Translations under genes and position numbers: made by a program
Notes under the pieces: model-generated
Seen by the model: the letters and a program-made list of their open reading frames with translations, nothing else
What the model was told of the DNA's origin: nothing
Databases searched by the model: none
From: Gilvimarinus agarilyticus
Lineage (GTDB): Bacteria; Pseudomonadota; Gammaproteobacteria; Pseudomonadales; Cellvibrionaceae
NCBI RefSeq assembly: GCF_000832015.1
Contig: NZ_JXCJ01000001.1
Location: forward strand, 481,658 to 545,657
Reading direction: 5' to 3'
Length of the DNA: 64,000 nucleotides
Shown here: one piece after another, positions 1 to 8,448 of the stretch
How positions within the stretch are numbered: position 1 is the stretch's first letter
How the letters are laid out: every line of letters begins with the position of its first letter

Positions 1-1871
1 GGAAAATCGGCCCAACCATAGCGCACTTGCGTGGGCTGTTTAACCTCGTCACTCCACAGCAAAATATGATCGCCCTGCAGCTCGGCCTTTGCCCAGACAA
101 ACTCGCCATCGGCACCGGCGATAGCAAAACCACCCGGCTTACCGTCACTCAGCAAACCGCGCTTAGCATGGGCAACGCTCACCAACACTTTCTCGCCCTC
201 TATGCTCATGCGATAGGCCGCCGGGCTTTCGGCCGCCAGTTTAGACTCGCCGTACACCAGCTTGCGCGCCGCGAGTGCCAAGCGCTCGGCCACGTCTTTT
301 TTGTTGAGCGGGTGAATATCGTTCCACTCGCCCAAGCCTAAGTTGACGGTCAGCGCGGTATTCGGCTCGCTCAACACATGGGTTTGCGAGTCGCGCATCA
401 CCGCCCAATCGCTGGGCTGATTGGCGTCTTCCGTCTTGGTGCCAAAGCCCGGCAGCTGCGCCACAATAAACGGCAAGCGCGGCTGATTAAAATGCGCGCG
501 CCAATCGCGCACCATTGCCGGCAATAGCTGGGCATACTCGGCGGCGGCCCCAACGTTCGACTCGCCCTGATACCAAATCACACCTTTAAAGGGCACATTA
601 AACAGGGGCGCGAGCATGGCGTTGTACATGCCGACGGGCTGTAAAAAATCCCAAAAAGTGGTGGGCGGGGTTGGGGTATGGGTCACCCCGACGCGGTACT
701 GCCAGTCACCGGTTAAATCGATCGATGTGTTGGCAAGCTCTAAGGCGTAGGGTTTATCGGGTACAAAGCCGCCATCCTTGTTATTGGTAATCAGGCGTAC
801 GGTAATCTCGTTAGCACCGGCCTTTAACACCCCGCTGGGCACGGGATAAATACGCGGCGGGTACTGGTAGGTAATATTGCCCACCTGCTGGCCATTAATG
901 TACGCGGTGTCGGCATCGACAATACGGCCTAGGCGTAAGGTCGCGGGCTGGCCGGCGGCCGACGCCGCAACCTGCACGGTTTTTTTCAGCCAGATCACGC
1001 CACTGTGCTCGCCCACACCTCGCTCAGACCAGTAGCCCGGCATCGTAATGCTCTGCCACTGGGTATCCGCGCCGGTGCTCGCCCAGTTGTTTTGCAGCCC
1101 CACATCGTGCTTATTGATGTAGTTATACCACTCATCGTTGGCGTTGCGATCGGCGGCTTTTTGCGCGTCCACATAGCCGGGTTTCGCATTTTGCTCGGCC
1201 TGCGCTAAATAGTGCGGAAACGCCTGCAGCGCCTTAGGGCTCATCCACGACTGCGCGGTTGAACCACCGTAGGCAGCCGTGACTATCCCCACAGGTACGT
1301 CTTCGGCTCGTTCGATGGCCTTGGCAAAAAAGTATCCCACCGCCGAAAAATCCGGCAGGGTATCGGGCGTGGCGGCTACCCAATCCCCCTCGGGCACGTC
1401 CGCTTGCGGGGCTTGATAATCGACAACTTTAGGCACCTTAAACTGACGGATGCGGGTATTGGCCGAATTAGTGATCTCATCGGCGTACTTCTCGGCTACC
1501 CGTGCCATGGGCAGCTCCATGTTGGATTGCCCGGAGGCCAGCCAAACATCGCCAAAGTACACGTCGGATAACTCAATGCGGTTATCACCGGCAAGGGTTA
1601 CAGTATGGGGGCCACCGGCCGTAAACGTGCTGCTAGAGCGGATACGCCACTGGCCGTCTGCGTCCGCCTGGCCGCTGGCCACTTGCTTGCCATCAACGCT
1701 CAGGGCCACCGCTTCGCCGGGGTCTGCGGTGCCCCAAAAAACCACGGGTTGATCGCGCTGTAAGATAGCACCATCGGACAAAATACGAGGCAGCTGTACC
1801 TCGGCAACAGCCGGGAGGGCGATTAATGTTAGCGCGGCCAACAGGGTGCGTGTGTTAGTTACTCTACTCAT
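1..1871 (-). CDS. Sialate O-acetylesterase family protein (3' end outside window)
   Basis: Probable secreted carbohydrate esterase of the SASA/SGNH type, removing acetyl groups from sialic acid or plant/algal glycans. The open frame runs from ATG at 1871 off the left edge, so about 623 residues are visible and the C-terminus is missing. A signal peptide (MSRVTNTRTLLAALTLIALP, ending near AVAE) is followed by a beta-rich region. Near residue 100 is DVWLASGQSNMELPM, the Ser block I of the family, and near residue 425 is VIWYQGESNVG, another family hallmark. The next gene is divergent. Substrate cannot be told from sequence alone. Confidence 0.88.
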   Translation of the reverse strand, partial: MSRVTNTRTLLAALTLIALPAVAEVQLPRILSDGAILQRDQPVVFWGTADPGEAVALSVDGKQVASGQADADGQWRIRSSSTFTAGGPHTVTLAGDNRIELSDVYFGDVWLASGQSNMELPMARVAEKYADEITNSANTRIRQFKVPKVVDYQAPQADVPEGDWVAATPDTLPDFSAVGYFFAKAIERAEDVPVGIVTAAYGGSTAQSWMSPKALQAFPHYLAQAEQNAKPGYVDAQKAADRNANDEWYNYINKHDVGLQNNWASTGADTQWQSITMPGYWSERGVGEHSGVIWLKKTVQVAASAAGQPATLRLGRIVDADTAYINGQQVGNITYQYPPRIYPVPSGVLKAGANEITVRLITNNKDGGFVPDKPYALELANTSIDLTGDWQYRVGVTHTPTPPTTFWDFLQPVGMYNAMLAPLFNVPFKGVIWYQGESNVGAAAEYAQLLPAMVRDWRAHFNQPRLPFIVAQLPGFGTKTEDANQPSDWAVMRDSQTHVLSEPNTALTVNLGLGEWNDIHPLNKKDVAERLALAARKLVYGESKLAAESPAAYRMSIEGEKVLVSVAHAKRGLLSDGKPGGFAIAGADGEFVWAKAELQGDHILLWSDEVKQPTQVRYGWADF

Positions 1872-2098
1872 GGGCGTGTACTCTTACTGCTTATCATTGT
1901 TTTAAATATAATGGTCTTAGTGACTATAACAAAGCCCTGCGGTTCTCGCTACACACTCCACCAGGGCTAGCCACAAACCCCTGCGCTCAAGCGCACCCGT
2001 CACGCACAGGGTACAATCAACAAACGATCGTCAATAGCCCGGCAAGGGCCGTTCATCTTACGGCCATCGTGACAACCTTAATCCAAGCGCGATAAACC

Positions 2099-2578
2099 AT
2101 GTTGATTACCCTGCTAACCCACGCCACCGAGCTCGATAAACACAGCAATACCGGGCAGCTGGTGATGTCGGTTTTGGCAAAACAAGAGCAGGCAAGCTGC
2201 GAGCGGGTTATCTGGCAACGTAAATTGCCGGATGCCGACTTACTGCACCGCATCAACACCCTTGCCAGCGCGTTGGTTTATCCGGCGCCCAACGAGCGGG
2301 CACCGCTGCCACTTAGCCAAGCATTACCCGAGCATATTATTTTATTAGATGCCACCTGGCAGCAGGCGCGCAAGATATACAACCACAGCCCCTACTTGCA
2401 CGCTCTGGCGCACATCGAGCTAAAGCCCGGGGCGCCATCGCAGTATCAAATACGCCGCAATCAACGTGAAGACGGTTTGTGTACTAGTGAATGTGTCGCC
2501 GAGCTTTTGCGTATCAAACAGCAGCCAAAGCTGGCCGGACAGCTCGATACCGAGCTTGCCCTAAAGCAAGCCCGGTAA
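2099..2578 (+). CDS. DTW domain-containing protein (short form)
   Basis: DTW proteins (TapT/YfiP type) transfer the aminocarboxypropyl group of SAM to uridine in tRNA, giving acp3U. The family core is visible: ILLDATWQQARKIY near residue 80 carries the D-x-W signature, followed by the conserved YQIRRNQREDGLCTSE block. At 159 residues it is shorter than E. coli YfiP/TapT (about 230), and the N-terminal Cys-rich zinc-binding segment seen in many members is absent. Start is ATG 2099. It faces the DUF-like gene at 2587 head-on with only 8 nt between stops. Function is inferred from family. Confidence 0.8.
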   Translation: MLITLLTHATELDKHSNTGQLVMSVLAKQEQASCERVIWQRKLPDADLLHRINTLASALVYPAPNERAPLPLSQALPEHIILLDATWQQARKIYNHSPYLHALAHIELKPGAPSQYQIRRNQREDGLCTSECVAELLRIKQQPKLAGQLDTELALKQAR

Positions 2579-2586
2579 GCAAAAGG

Positions 2587-2994
2587 TTAGGGGGTAACCC
2601 GCTGCCAGTGTTCGTACTCGACACGCTCGTCACCGTCAAAGCGCTCGGTGTACCAGCTGTCGCCATCTAAAGTATAGCGAAACTCGTAAGAATCCTCTCC
2701 CACCTCCCCAAACGAAGCGATGGTCGGTGTCTCGGTGTAGTGGGTGTCAGTTGCGGTGTAGGGGCCGCTGGCCGCCGCCCAAAACTCGCCATTACGCTTA
2801 GAGATAAAAGAAAAGTGATGGGTATTAATCACTTTAATGCCAACAAACTTCTCTTGCTGGTAATCGAGCATTTTACCTTCGGCGTTTTTAAATTCACCGC
2901 TCACCAGCTCCCAGGTGCCGGTTAAATCGTCGGCCGCTGATAGGCCGCTGGCGGCGGACAATAGCAAAACCAATAGTCCATGTTGTAATTTCAT
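2587..2994 (-). CDS. Secreted lipocalin-like hypothetical protein
   Basis: A 135-residue protein with a clear signal peptide (MKLQHGLLVLLLSAASGLSA, cleavage after the Ala). The mature part begins DDLTGTWELVSGEFKN, the GxW opening typical of lipocalin-like single-domain barrels, and continues with alternating beta strands (FSFISKRNGEFWAAASG, YEFRYTLDGDSWYTERF). Such proteins are usually periplasmic and bind small hydrophobic ligands, but no ligand can be named. It is monocistronic: the next gene on this strand is 108 nt upstream. Confidence 0.65.
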   Translation of the reverse strand: MKLQHGLLVLLLSAASGLSAADDLTGTWELVSGEFKNAEGKMLDYQQEKFVGIKVINTHHFSFISKRNGEFWAAASGPYTATDTHYTETPTIASFGEVGEDSYEFRYTLDGDSWYTERFDGDERVEYEHWQRVTP

Positions 2995-3101
2995 ATAATG
3001 AGCCTTTGTAAGTTCGAGTGGTTCAACAAAGGATCATCTATCGGGCGGCTCTTGTAGGGCGATATTTTATTTTGCGCCATTGTAGCGCAACTTTGTCAGA
3101 T

Positions 3102-3704
3102 CTATTGCGCTTTTTTAGGCCCGCGCCACACCCGCCAAACGTACCAAAGCAGCATTAAAACAATAACGCACGTGCTCACCGGGCCAATATAATCGCTGGC
3201 CGCGTCAAAGTTCTGCCCCAGCACCAACCCTAAATAGGCTAAAAACGCCGACCAGATTGCCGTGCCTATGGCAGTGAACAATAAAAAAGGCCACAGCGAC
3301 ATTTTACTAATACCTGCGGGAATCGAGATTAGCGAGCGCACGCCCGGCACCAAACGCAGCAGCAGTACCGTCCATATACCATAGCGGTCAAACCAGCGTT
3401 GAGTTTTATCAACATCCTGGCGGGTTATCACAAACCAGCGGCCGTACTTGTCGCACCAGTGCTTCAACCGCTCGGCACCCAACTTATGCCCCAAATAATA
3501 AAGCGGTAGGGCGCCTAACACCGAACCCAGCATCCCGGCCAATACCACCAGCGCAAACTGCAACTGATCTTGGCTGACCAGGAAACCCGCCAACGGCATA
3601 ATAATTTCTGAGGGGATGGGCGGAAACACATTCTCCACCAGCATTAAAAACACAATGCCAAAATACCCCGTACTGCGAATTAAATCGGTGACCCAATCAC
3701 TCAT
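3102..3704 (-). CDS. DedA family membrane protein
   Basis: Inner-membrane protein of the DedA/SNARE-associated family, members of which flip or transport undecaprenyl phosphate or phospholipids and support membrane homeostasis. The 200-residue length is usual. The family block ENVFPPIPSEIIMPLAG is at about residues 24-40 and GVRSLISIPAG, with the conserved arginine, at about 120-130; four or five hydrophobic segments are visible. Its ATG overlaps the stop of the YbhN-like gene by 4 nt (ATGA), so it is translationally coupled and is the last gene of the ybhP-clsB-ybhN-type operon. Confidence 0.9.
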   Translation of the reverse strand: MSDWVTDLIRSTGYFGIVFLMLVENVFPPIPSEIIMPLAGFLVSQDQLQFALVVLAGMLGSVLGALPLYYLGHKLGAERLKHWCDKYGRWFVITRQDVDKTQRWFDRYGIWTVLLLRLVPGVRSLISIPAGISKMSLWPFLLFTAIGTAIWSAFLAYLGLVLGQNFDAASDYIGPVSTCVIVLMLLWYVWRVWRGPKKAQ

Positions 3705-4759
3705 ACAGATTCTGCCTCAGCGATAGCGCTATCGTTTTTTGAGCGGCTATCAGCTTTGTCGTTCTCCGTGCTTTTATCACCCTCGGGTGGGCGCGTTAAC
3801 GCCTCAAAAATCAAATAGGTGGGCGTGGCAATAGCCAACGGAATCAAATAAAACACACAGCGATAGGCAAACAAGCTACCGAGAATTGTGCTTTTGTCTA
3901 CCTGACCGGCAAGCAGTGCCAAAAACACCGCCTCTAACACGCCTAAGCCACCTGGTATGTGAGTGATCACGCCCGCCAAACTGCTTACCAATAACACGGC
4001 AAATACCGTGGCAAAATTAACGTCGTCGGCCAAAAACTGATAAATCACCGAGGCCATGAGGGTCCAGTGGGCGCAGGCCACTACAAACTGCAACAGCGCA
4101 ATACCCACCGGCGGCAGGGTTAAGGTCGTGTCGCGAATTTGTAATTCACGCTTTTTACTAAAGGCACACAGCCCGAGGTATATCAGTACTACCGCGATAA
4201 AACCGCCGCCAATAAACTGCAAGTGGGTGTCATTAACCGGCCAACTGTCGGGCGGGTTAACCTGACCGGATACAAACAGCCCACCAGCCAATAGAATATA
4301 GCCCAACCAATTAGTGGCAATGCTAATGCCTAAAATGCGTGTTACATCGCCCGCTTTTACGCCAAGCCGTGAATACAACCGGTACCTGAACGCAATGCCG
4401 CCCACAAGAGAGCTTAGGTTTAAGTTAAAGGCGTAACTTAACCAAGCCACAAACCAGGTTTTGGCCATGCTGACTTTTAAGCGCAACAAATAGCGGCCAA
4501 ACAAGTCGTAGCCCGCGTACACAAAATAGCACAACACACCCAGGCCAAAACCGGTGGCCAAGGTAACCATCGAGGTATTTTTTAGCGTCTCGAGTACCTT
4601 GCCCCATTCAATGGTAACGGCTTGCTGGTATAGCAAATAAGCGACCAACGAAAAGAAAATGACCGTTAAGCCATTTTTTACCCACGTCCAGTTGACCCAA
4701 TCTTTTGCTTTCGTCCACTGGCTCGCCATAACGCTGCGGTTTTCTTTACGGTTGTGCAT
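3701..4759 (-). CDS. ybhN: YbhN-like (UPF0104/LPG synthase TM domain) membrane protein
   Basis: Integral membrane protein of the UPF0104 family, related to the flippase half of lysyl-phosphatidylglycerol synthase. About eight hydrophobic segments are visible, with family blocks LSYAFNLNLSSLVGG (near residue 105) and SSLAGVITHIPGGLGVLEAV (near residue 258). The C-terminal 35 residues are highly charged. It starts 3 nt after the clsB stop and overlaps the DedA gene by 4 nt. In E. coli ybhN sits beside clsB and ybhP, and the same trio occurs here. Start MHNRKENRS is taken from the close coupling; an internal ATG ten codons later is possible. Confidence 0.88.
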   Translation of the reverse strand: MHNRKENRSVMASQWTKAKDWVNWTWVKNGLTVIFFSLVAYLLYQQAVTIEWGKVLETLKNTSMVTLATGFGLGVLCYFVYAGYDLFGRYLLRLKVSMAKTWFVAWLSYAFNLNLSSLVGGIAFRYRLYSRLGVKAGDVTRILGISIATNWLGYILLAGGLFVSGQVNPPDSWPVNDTHLQFIGGGFIAVVLIYLGLCAFSKKRELQIRDTTLTLPPVGIALLQFVVACAHWTLMASVIYQFLADDVNFATVFAVLLVSSLAGVITHIPGGLGVLEAVFLALLAGQVDKSTILGSLFAYRCVFYLIPLAIATPTYLIFEALTRPPEGDKSTENDKADSRSKNDSAIAEAESV

Positions 4760-4762
4760 CGA

Positions 4763-6091
4763 TTAAACCTCAGCTTCTTTGGCTTCAATTTCGGCGTTTG
4801 TATCGTAATCTTGCTTGCTGGTTATTCGTCGGGCATTTTTAGACTCGGGGTATTGGCGATGTAAATCGGCATCGCGAGTGCGCCCCTCACCGGTTTCAAA
4901 GTGGCTTTTAAGCTCGCGAATTTTTGGTGTATGCGCCGGAAACAAGCCAGCAAACGTCGGAAAGTGACGCAGCGAGTGATACATAAAAAAGTCTTTAACC
5001 AAATAGTACCAACGGCGATGTTTTACCCAGTCCGACTCTATCTCGGTGCTGTGGTGCTCCAGCATTTCAATCTGCTCCGCCAACTGAGCATTAAACTGGC
5101 TATCGCGTACGATGATGTTAGCCTCTAAGTTAAAGGCAAGGCTCAAAGGGTCGAGATTGCTGGAGCCAATGGTGGACCACTCGTCATCGATGACGGCAAT
5201 CTTGGCATGCAGCGGGCGATCTCGATACTCGTAAATTTTTACCCCGTTGCGCAGCAGTACATCGTACAGTGCTCGCGCCATGGGCAAAGCGAACGGAATA
5301 TCCGGGTCACCTTGCAGCACCAAGCGCACATCTACACCGCGCTTGGCGGCTTTGCGCAGCGCACGCATAAAACGATAACCCGGAAAGAAATAGGCATTGG
5401 CAATCCACACCCGCTCTTTTGCCTCATGAATACCGGCCAAGTACGCCTTTTCAATATCGCTGCGGTTGCGGCGATTGTCGCGCGAGACGAACGCCATGGG
5501 GGTATTGCCCGGTCTGTCTGGATTTTTAAGCTTGTCAGAAAACTCTTGTAAATGATCGTCGTTAGAGTCGCGTACATAACTTTTACACAGCTCACGCAGC
5601 TCATTAACGATAGGGCCCTGCAGCTCTACCGAATAATCCTGCTTGCCCTCGGGGCCACTCGTAATCATGTGATCGTTACACAGGTTAATACCACCGATAA
5701 ACCCGTAAGTGGCATCAATCACGGCGATTTTACGGTGTAAGCGACGGAATAATTTGGGGCGACCGTTATACCACTCGGGTTGTGGGTCGTATATCTGAAA
5801 GACAATGCCGGCCGCTGTTAGCTCCTCAATATACTCGGGGTTTAAGAAGTGACTGCCCCAACTGTCGGCGGTCACTCCCACCCACACACCACGTTTGGCG
5901 GCCCCAATCAGCGCTGTTTTTAACGCATTACCTACCCGGTCATTTTCAAGGATAAAGGTCTCGATCAATATTTCACGTTTGGCGTGTTTTATTCGCCGCA
6001 ACAATTGCGGAAAAAACTCCTCGCCATTAATTAATAAGCGCAACTGATTGTCTTTGCAGAAGTGACCTTTAAACTCTCTAAACCCAAACAT
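4763..6091 (-). CDS. clsB: Cardiolipin synthase B (phospholipase D family)
   Basis: Makes cardiolipin or related phospholipids by phosphatidyl transfer at the inner membrane. Two PLD motifs are intact: H119-x-K121-(x4)-D126 in LHRKIAVID with trailing GGIN, and H295-x-K297-(x4)-D302 in LHAKIAVID with trailing GSSNLDP. At 442 residues it is close to E. coli ClsB (413), with an extra hydrophilic tail from about residue 395. There is no N-terminal membrane anchor, as expected for ClsB rather than ClsA. It lies 12 nt downstream of the YbhP-like gene and 3 nt upstream of ybhN, clearly one operon. Confidence 0.92.
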   Translation of the reverse strand: MFGFREFKGHFCKDNQLRLLINGEEFFPQLLRRIKHAKREILIETFILENDRVGNALKTALIGAAKRGVWVGVTADSWGSHFLNPEYIEELTAAGIVFQIYDPQPEWYNGRPKLFRRLHRKIAVIDATYGFIGGINLCNDHMITSGPEGKQDYSVELQGPIVNELRELCKSYVRDSNDDHLQEFSDKLKNPDRPGNTPMAFVSRDNRRNRSDIEKAYLAGIHEAKERVWIANAYFFPGYRFMRALRKAAKRGVDVRLVLQGDPDIPFALPMARALYDVLLRNGVKIYEYRDRPLHAKIAVIDDEWSTIGSSNLDPLSLAFNLEANIIVRDSQFNAQLAEQIEMLEHHSTEIESDWVKHRRWYYLVKDFFMYHSLRHFPTFAGLFPAHTPKIRELKSHFETGEGRTRDADLHRQYPESKNARRITSKQDYDTNAEIEAKEAEV

Positions 6092-6103
6092 GATTCACTC
6101 CCG

Positions 6104-6847
6104 TTAAAATTCGACTTCGGCCAACAGCGGCGCATGATCTGATAACCGCGACCAGGGCTTGCTCGACAATACAATCGGCATATGAGTCTCGGCGCCGCGC
6201 ACATAAATACGATCGAGCCGCAACAGCGGACACAGCGCCGGAAACGTACGCGGTGGCTTGCCGTAAGCCTCGGTAAAGATCTCTTGCATGCCGGCGCAGT
6301 CTTTTAAAATCGCCTGAGATTTCTGCCGCCAGTCGTTAAAATCTCCGGCCACGATAACGGCCTCGTTTTTTGGGATGGCATTGACGTGTTCACACAACTG
6401 CTGCAATTGAATTTGCCGGTGTGGCTCACGCAAACTTAAATGCACACAAATAGCGTGGAGTGGGTGGCCCGCTTCAGTTTCTATCTGGCAGTGTAATAAG
6501 CCGCGCTTTTCGATTCCGTTGAGTGAGATATCCCAGTTATCCCAGCTTTTGATGGGGTATTTACTGAGCAAGGCATTACCGTGGTGCCCTTCTTGGTACA
6601 CCGCGTTGCGGCCGTAGGCAAAATCTTGCCAAATCTCGTCGGCCAGAAACTCATACTGTGGTTGCTCGGGCCAGAGCTCGGCGTGGCGCTGAGACCAACT
6701 TTGGTGCTCGCCCTGAACCTCCTGCAAAAAAACTAAATCGGCCGATACCAAACGCACCGCATCGCGCAGCTCGTGCAGCATAAATTTTCGGTTAAACGTG
6801 GTAAAACCCTTATGGGTATTGACCGTTAGAATCTTTAAACAAGTCAC
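6104..6847 (-). CDS. ybhP: YbhP-like endonuclease/exonuclease/phosphatase family protein
   Basis: Metal-dependent phosphohydrolase of the EEP superfamily; the biological substrate of YbhP is not established. Family motifs are in order: [15 protein letters not shown], the catalytic glutamate in [36 protein letters not shown] (catalytic Asp/Asn) and the closing [10 protein letters not shown]. It matches E. coli YbhP closely as remembered. The reading frame is open to a GTG at 6898, but the GTG at 6847, giving [14 protein letters not shown], fits the family start and follows a purine-rich GGGGGATGGA. It is the first gene of the four-gene phospholipid operon. Confidence 0.85.
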   Translation of the reverse strand: MTCLKILTVNTHKGFTTFNRKFMLHELRDAVRLVSADLVFLQEVQGEHQSWSQRHAELWPEQPQYEFLADEIWQDFAYGRNAVYQEGHHGNALLSKYPIKSWDNWDISLNGIEKRGLLHCQIETEAGHPLHAICVHLSLREPHRQIQLQQLCEHVNAIPKNEAVIVAGDFNDWRQKSQAILKDCAGMQEIFTEAYGKPPRTFPALCPLLRLDRIYVRGAETHMPIVLSSKPWSRLSDHAPLLAEVEF

Positions 6848-7044
6848 TCCATCCCCCAGCACACAGCAATCTTTACATGCGCGTTGCAAATAACACACGC
6901 AAACCGCGCGAATTGGCCGGTTATGGCCGGCAAATATCGCAGAATGAATGATGTTGCAGGAATGATGCCGACTCGCGGCGGATAGCAGAGGTCTATGCCT
7001 CCAGAAAGGCTTGCTGGCTCACGCAAGCGTATTGAACAGTGTTT

Positions 7045-7365
7045 TTAGCTCCAGCGCCGATACCCCCAGAAACCGCCCACAAGGATAACCGCCGTAAATA
7101 CACCACTAACACCCGCCGCAAGCACTAACCAACTCTGCGCCTCTAAGCTGGTCAGCAACGCCACCGCGGACGCCCACGGAAAGACCAACGCAACAGCCAA
7201 GGATACAATGACCGCAACCACCACATTGGCCCAAATCAACCGGCGCCGACTGACCGGTGCCGGCAAGCGTGCCATCACCGCCTCGGTAAAACCGTCGTCA
7301 TCGAGGTAGGGCTCGGGTTCGGCGAGCCGCTGCTCCAACCAACTGTCCAGTTTATCCGCGCTCAT
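7045..7365 (-). CDS. Probable anti-sigma factor / small membrane protein
   Basis: A 106-residue protein with an acidic cytosolic N-terminus (residues 1-40, LDSWLEQRLAEPEPYLDDDGF) and two hydrophobic segments (about 45-68 and 77-102). It starts 14 nt inside the end of the sigma-factor gene, so the two are translationally coupled. A short cytosolic domain plus membrane anchor directly downstream of an ECF sigma gene is the usual arrangement of an anti-sigma factor. No zinc-binding ZAS motif (HxxxCxxC) is visible, so the role is inferred from position only. Confidence 0.6.
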   Translation of the reverse strand: MSADKLDSWLEQRLAEPEPYLDDDGFTEAVMARLPAPVSRRRLIWANVVVAVIVSLAVALVFPWASAVALLTSLEAQSWLVLAAGVSGVFTAVILVGGFWGYRRWS

Positions 7366-7906
7366 TGCATACCTCTTGCTGCCGATCCTGCAATATCAAT
7401 TTGAGTTTAGCCTTTCCACGCAAGACGTGGGATTTAATCGTACCTACGGGTAACTGCATCAGCTGTGCCGCCTCGTCATTGCTGTAGCCCAAGCGATAGG
7501 TTAGGTACAGCGCCTCGCGCTGTGGGGCGCTTAGCTGGTTCAGGGCGCGGTTTAAATCCCGCCCTTCAAGCTCTGGCCCGCCACTCAAATGCTGCGCCTG
7601 AGTTCGCTCTACCAACTCACTATCGGGCTCGGGAATCTTGCGTCGGTAATGGCTCATTAAGCTGTTGCGGGCAATTTGGTACAGCCAGGTAAAAAATGCC
7701 GATTGGCCCTTAAAGCTCGCCAGCGCGTGGTGCGCCTTAATAAACGCATCCTGCGCGATGTCGTCGGCCAACCCATAGTCGCCGCCGCACTGCTGGCGCA
7801 GCGCCTGGCGCAGGCGCGACTGATAACGCAGCACTAATTGGCCAAAGGCGTGTCGGTCACGCACTTTAACCGCGCGCTGAATCAAGACCTCGTCACTGAG
7901 CTCCAT
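7352..7906 (-). CDS. ECF-type RNA polymerase sigma factor
   Basis: Sigma-70 family factor of the extracytoplasmic group, directing RNA polymerase to a specific regulon. Region 2 is visible at about residues 15-85 (FGQLVLRYQSRL, DDIAQDAFIKAHHAL, FFTWLYQIARNSL) and region 4 at about 115-170 (LNQLSAPQREALYLTYRLGYSNDEAAQLM, a helix-turn-helix, then PVGTIKSHVLRGKAKL); region 3 is lacking as in all ECF factors. Length 184 is standard. It lies 7 nt after the DUF6249 gene and overlaps the probable anti-sigma gene. Confidence 0.9.
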   Translation of the reverse strand: MELSDEVLIQRAVKVRDRHAFGQLVLRYQSRLRQALRQQCGGDYGLADDIAQDAFIKAHHALASFKGQSAFFTWLYQIARNSLMSHYRRKIPEPDSELVERTQAQHLSGGPELEGRDLNRALNQLSAPQREALYLTYRLGYSNDEAAQLMQLPVGTIKSHVLRGKAKLKLILQDRQQEVCNERG

Positions 7907-7913
7907 CGTCTGA

Positions 7914-8285
7914 TTAGTCGCCCAACCGCTGCTGCTCGGCCCGCGCCTCTTGCCAGAGCTTGTAATTAACCGCCCCCATAGCGATAGGGATCAGCGCCAG
8001 CGCCGCCACATCCAGCCCGGCGAAAAAAAACAGCGCGACAAATGCCGCCCCGCCTACCCACAACAGATACAAACTACGGCGATACAAAGGGTCGCCCCCG
8101 GCCGCCGAGCTCGCCGCGCCGGTAAACATTGCCTCGGGCACCGGCTGACCGCTCTCTATCAGGCGATTAATAATTTCCAGCTGCAGCTGCTTGCGCTTAT
8201 GCAGGCTGAACATCAAGATCCCGAGGCAGAGCACGGGGGTAGAAAACACCATAAAAATCGCAAGTAATGGCACAAGCTCGCTCAC
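7914..8285 (-). CDS. DUF6249-like membrane protein
   Basis: Short membrane protein with three hydrophobic segments: one near the N-terminus (LVPLLAIFMVFSTPVLCLGI), then a cytosolic stretch HKRKQLQLEIINRLIESGQPVPEAMF typical of DUF6249-type proteins, then two further hydrophobic segments. Start GTG 8285 is chosen because AAGGAG lies about 6 nt upstream and gives VSELVPLLAI; the longer frame beginning at 8318 would add an unlikely charged leader. It is the first gene of a three-gene unit with the sigma factor (7 nt gap) and probable anti-sigma. Its exact role is unknown. Confidence 0.75.
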   Translation of the reverse strand: MSELVPLLAIFMVFSTPVLCLGILMFSLHKRKQLQLEIINRLIESGQPVPEAMFTGAASSAAGGDPLYRRSLYLLWVGGAAFVALFFFAGLDVAALALIPIAMGAVNYKLWQEARAEQQRLGD

Positions 8286-8403
8286 GGCTAACTCCTTTGT
8301 CTCTCGAACGCAGCCCAATTAGGCTAGTGAGTATCAATAACGACACAATAGACGCCTGCCCGCCGAAAATAGATGCAGCCAGACAAAATGAACGTCCAAA
8401 ACC

Positions 8404-8431
8404 AAAAAAACCACCCGAAGGTGGTTTTTTT
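8404..8431 (-). terminator. Rho-independent terminator of the sugar transporter gene
   Basis: A7-CCACC-CGAA-GGTGG-T7 is a strong hairpin with U-tracts on both strands, 18 nt past the stop of the MFS gene. It can act in both directions. Confidence 0.9.
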
Positions 8432-8448
8432 GGCAGAGCGGGGAGCGC

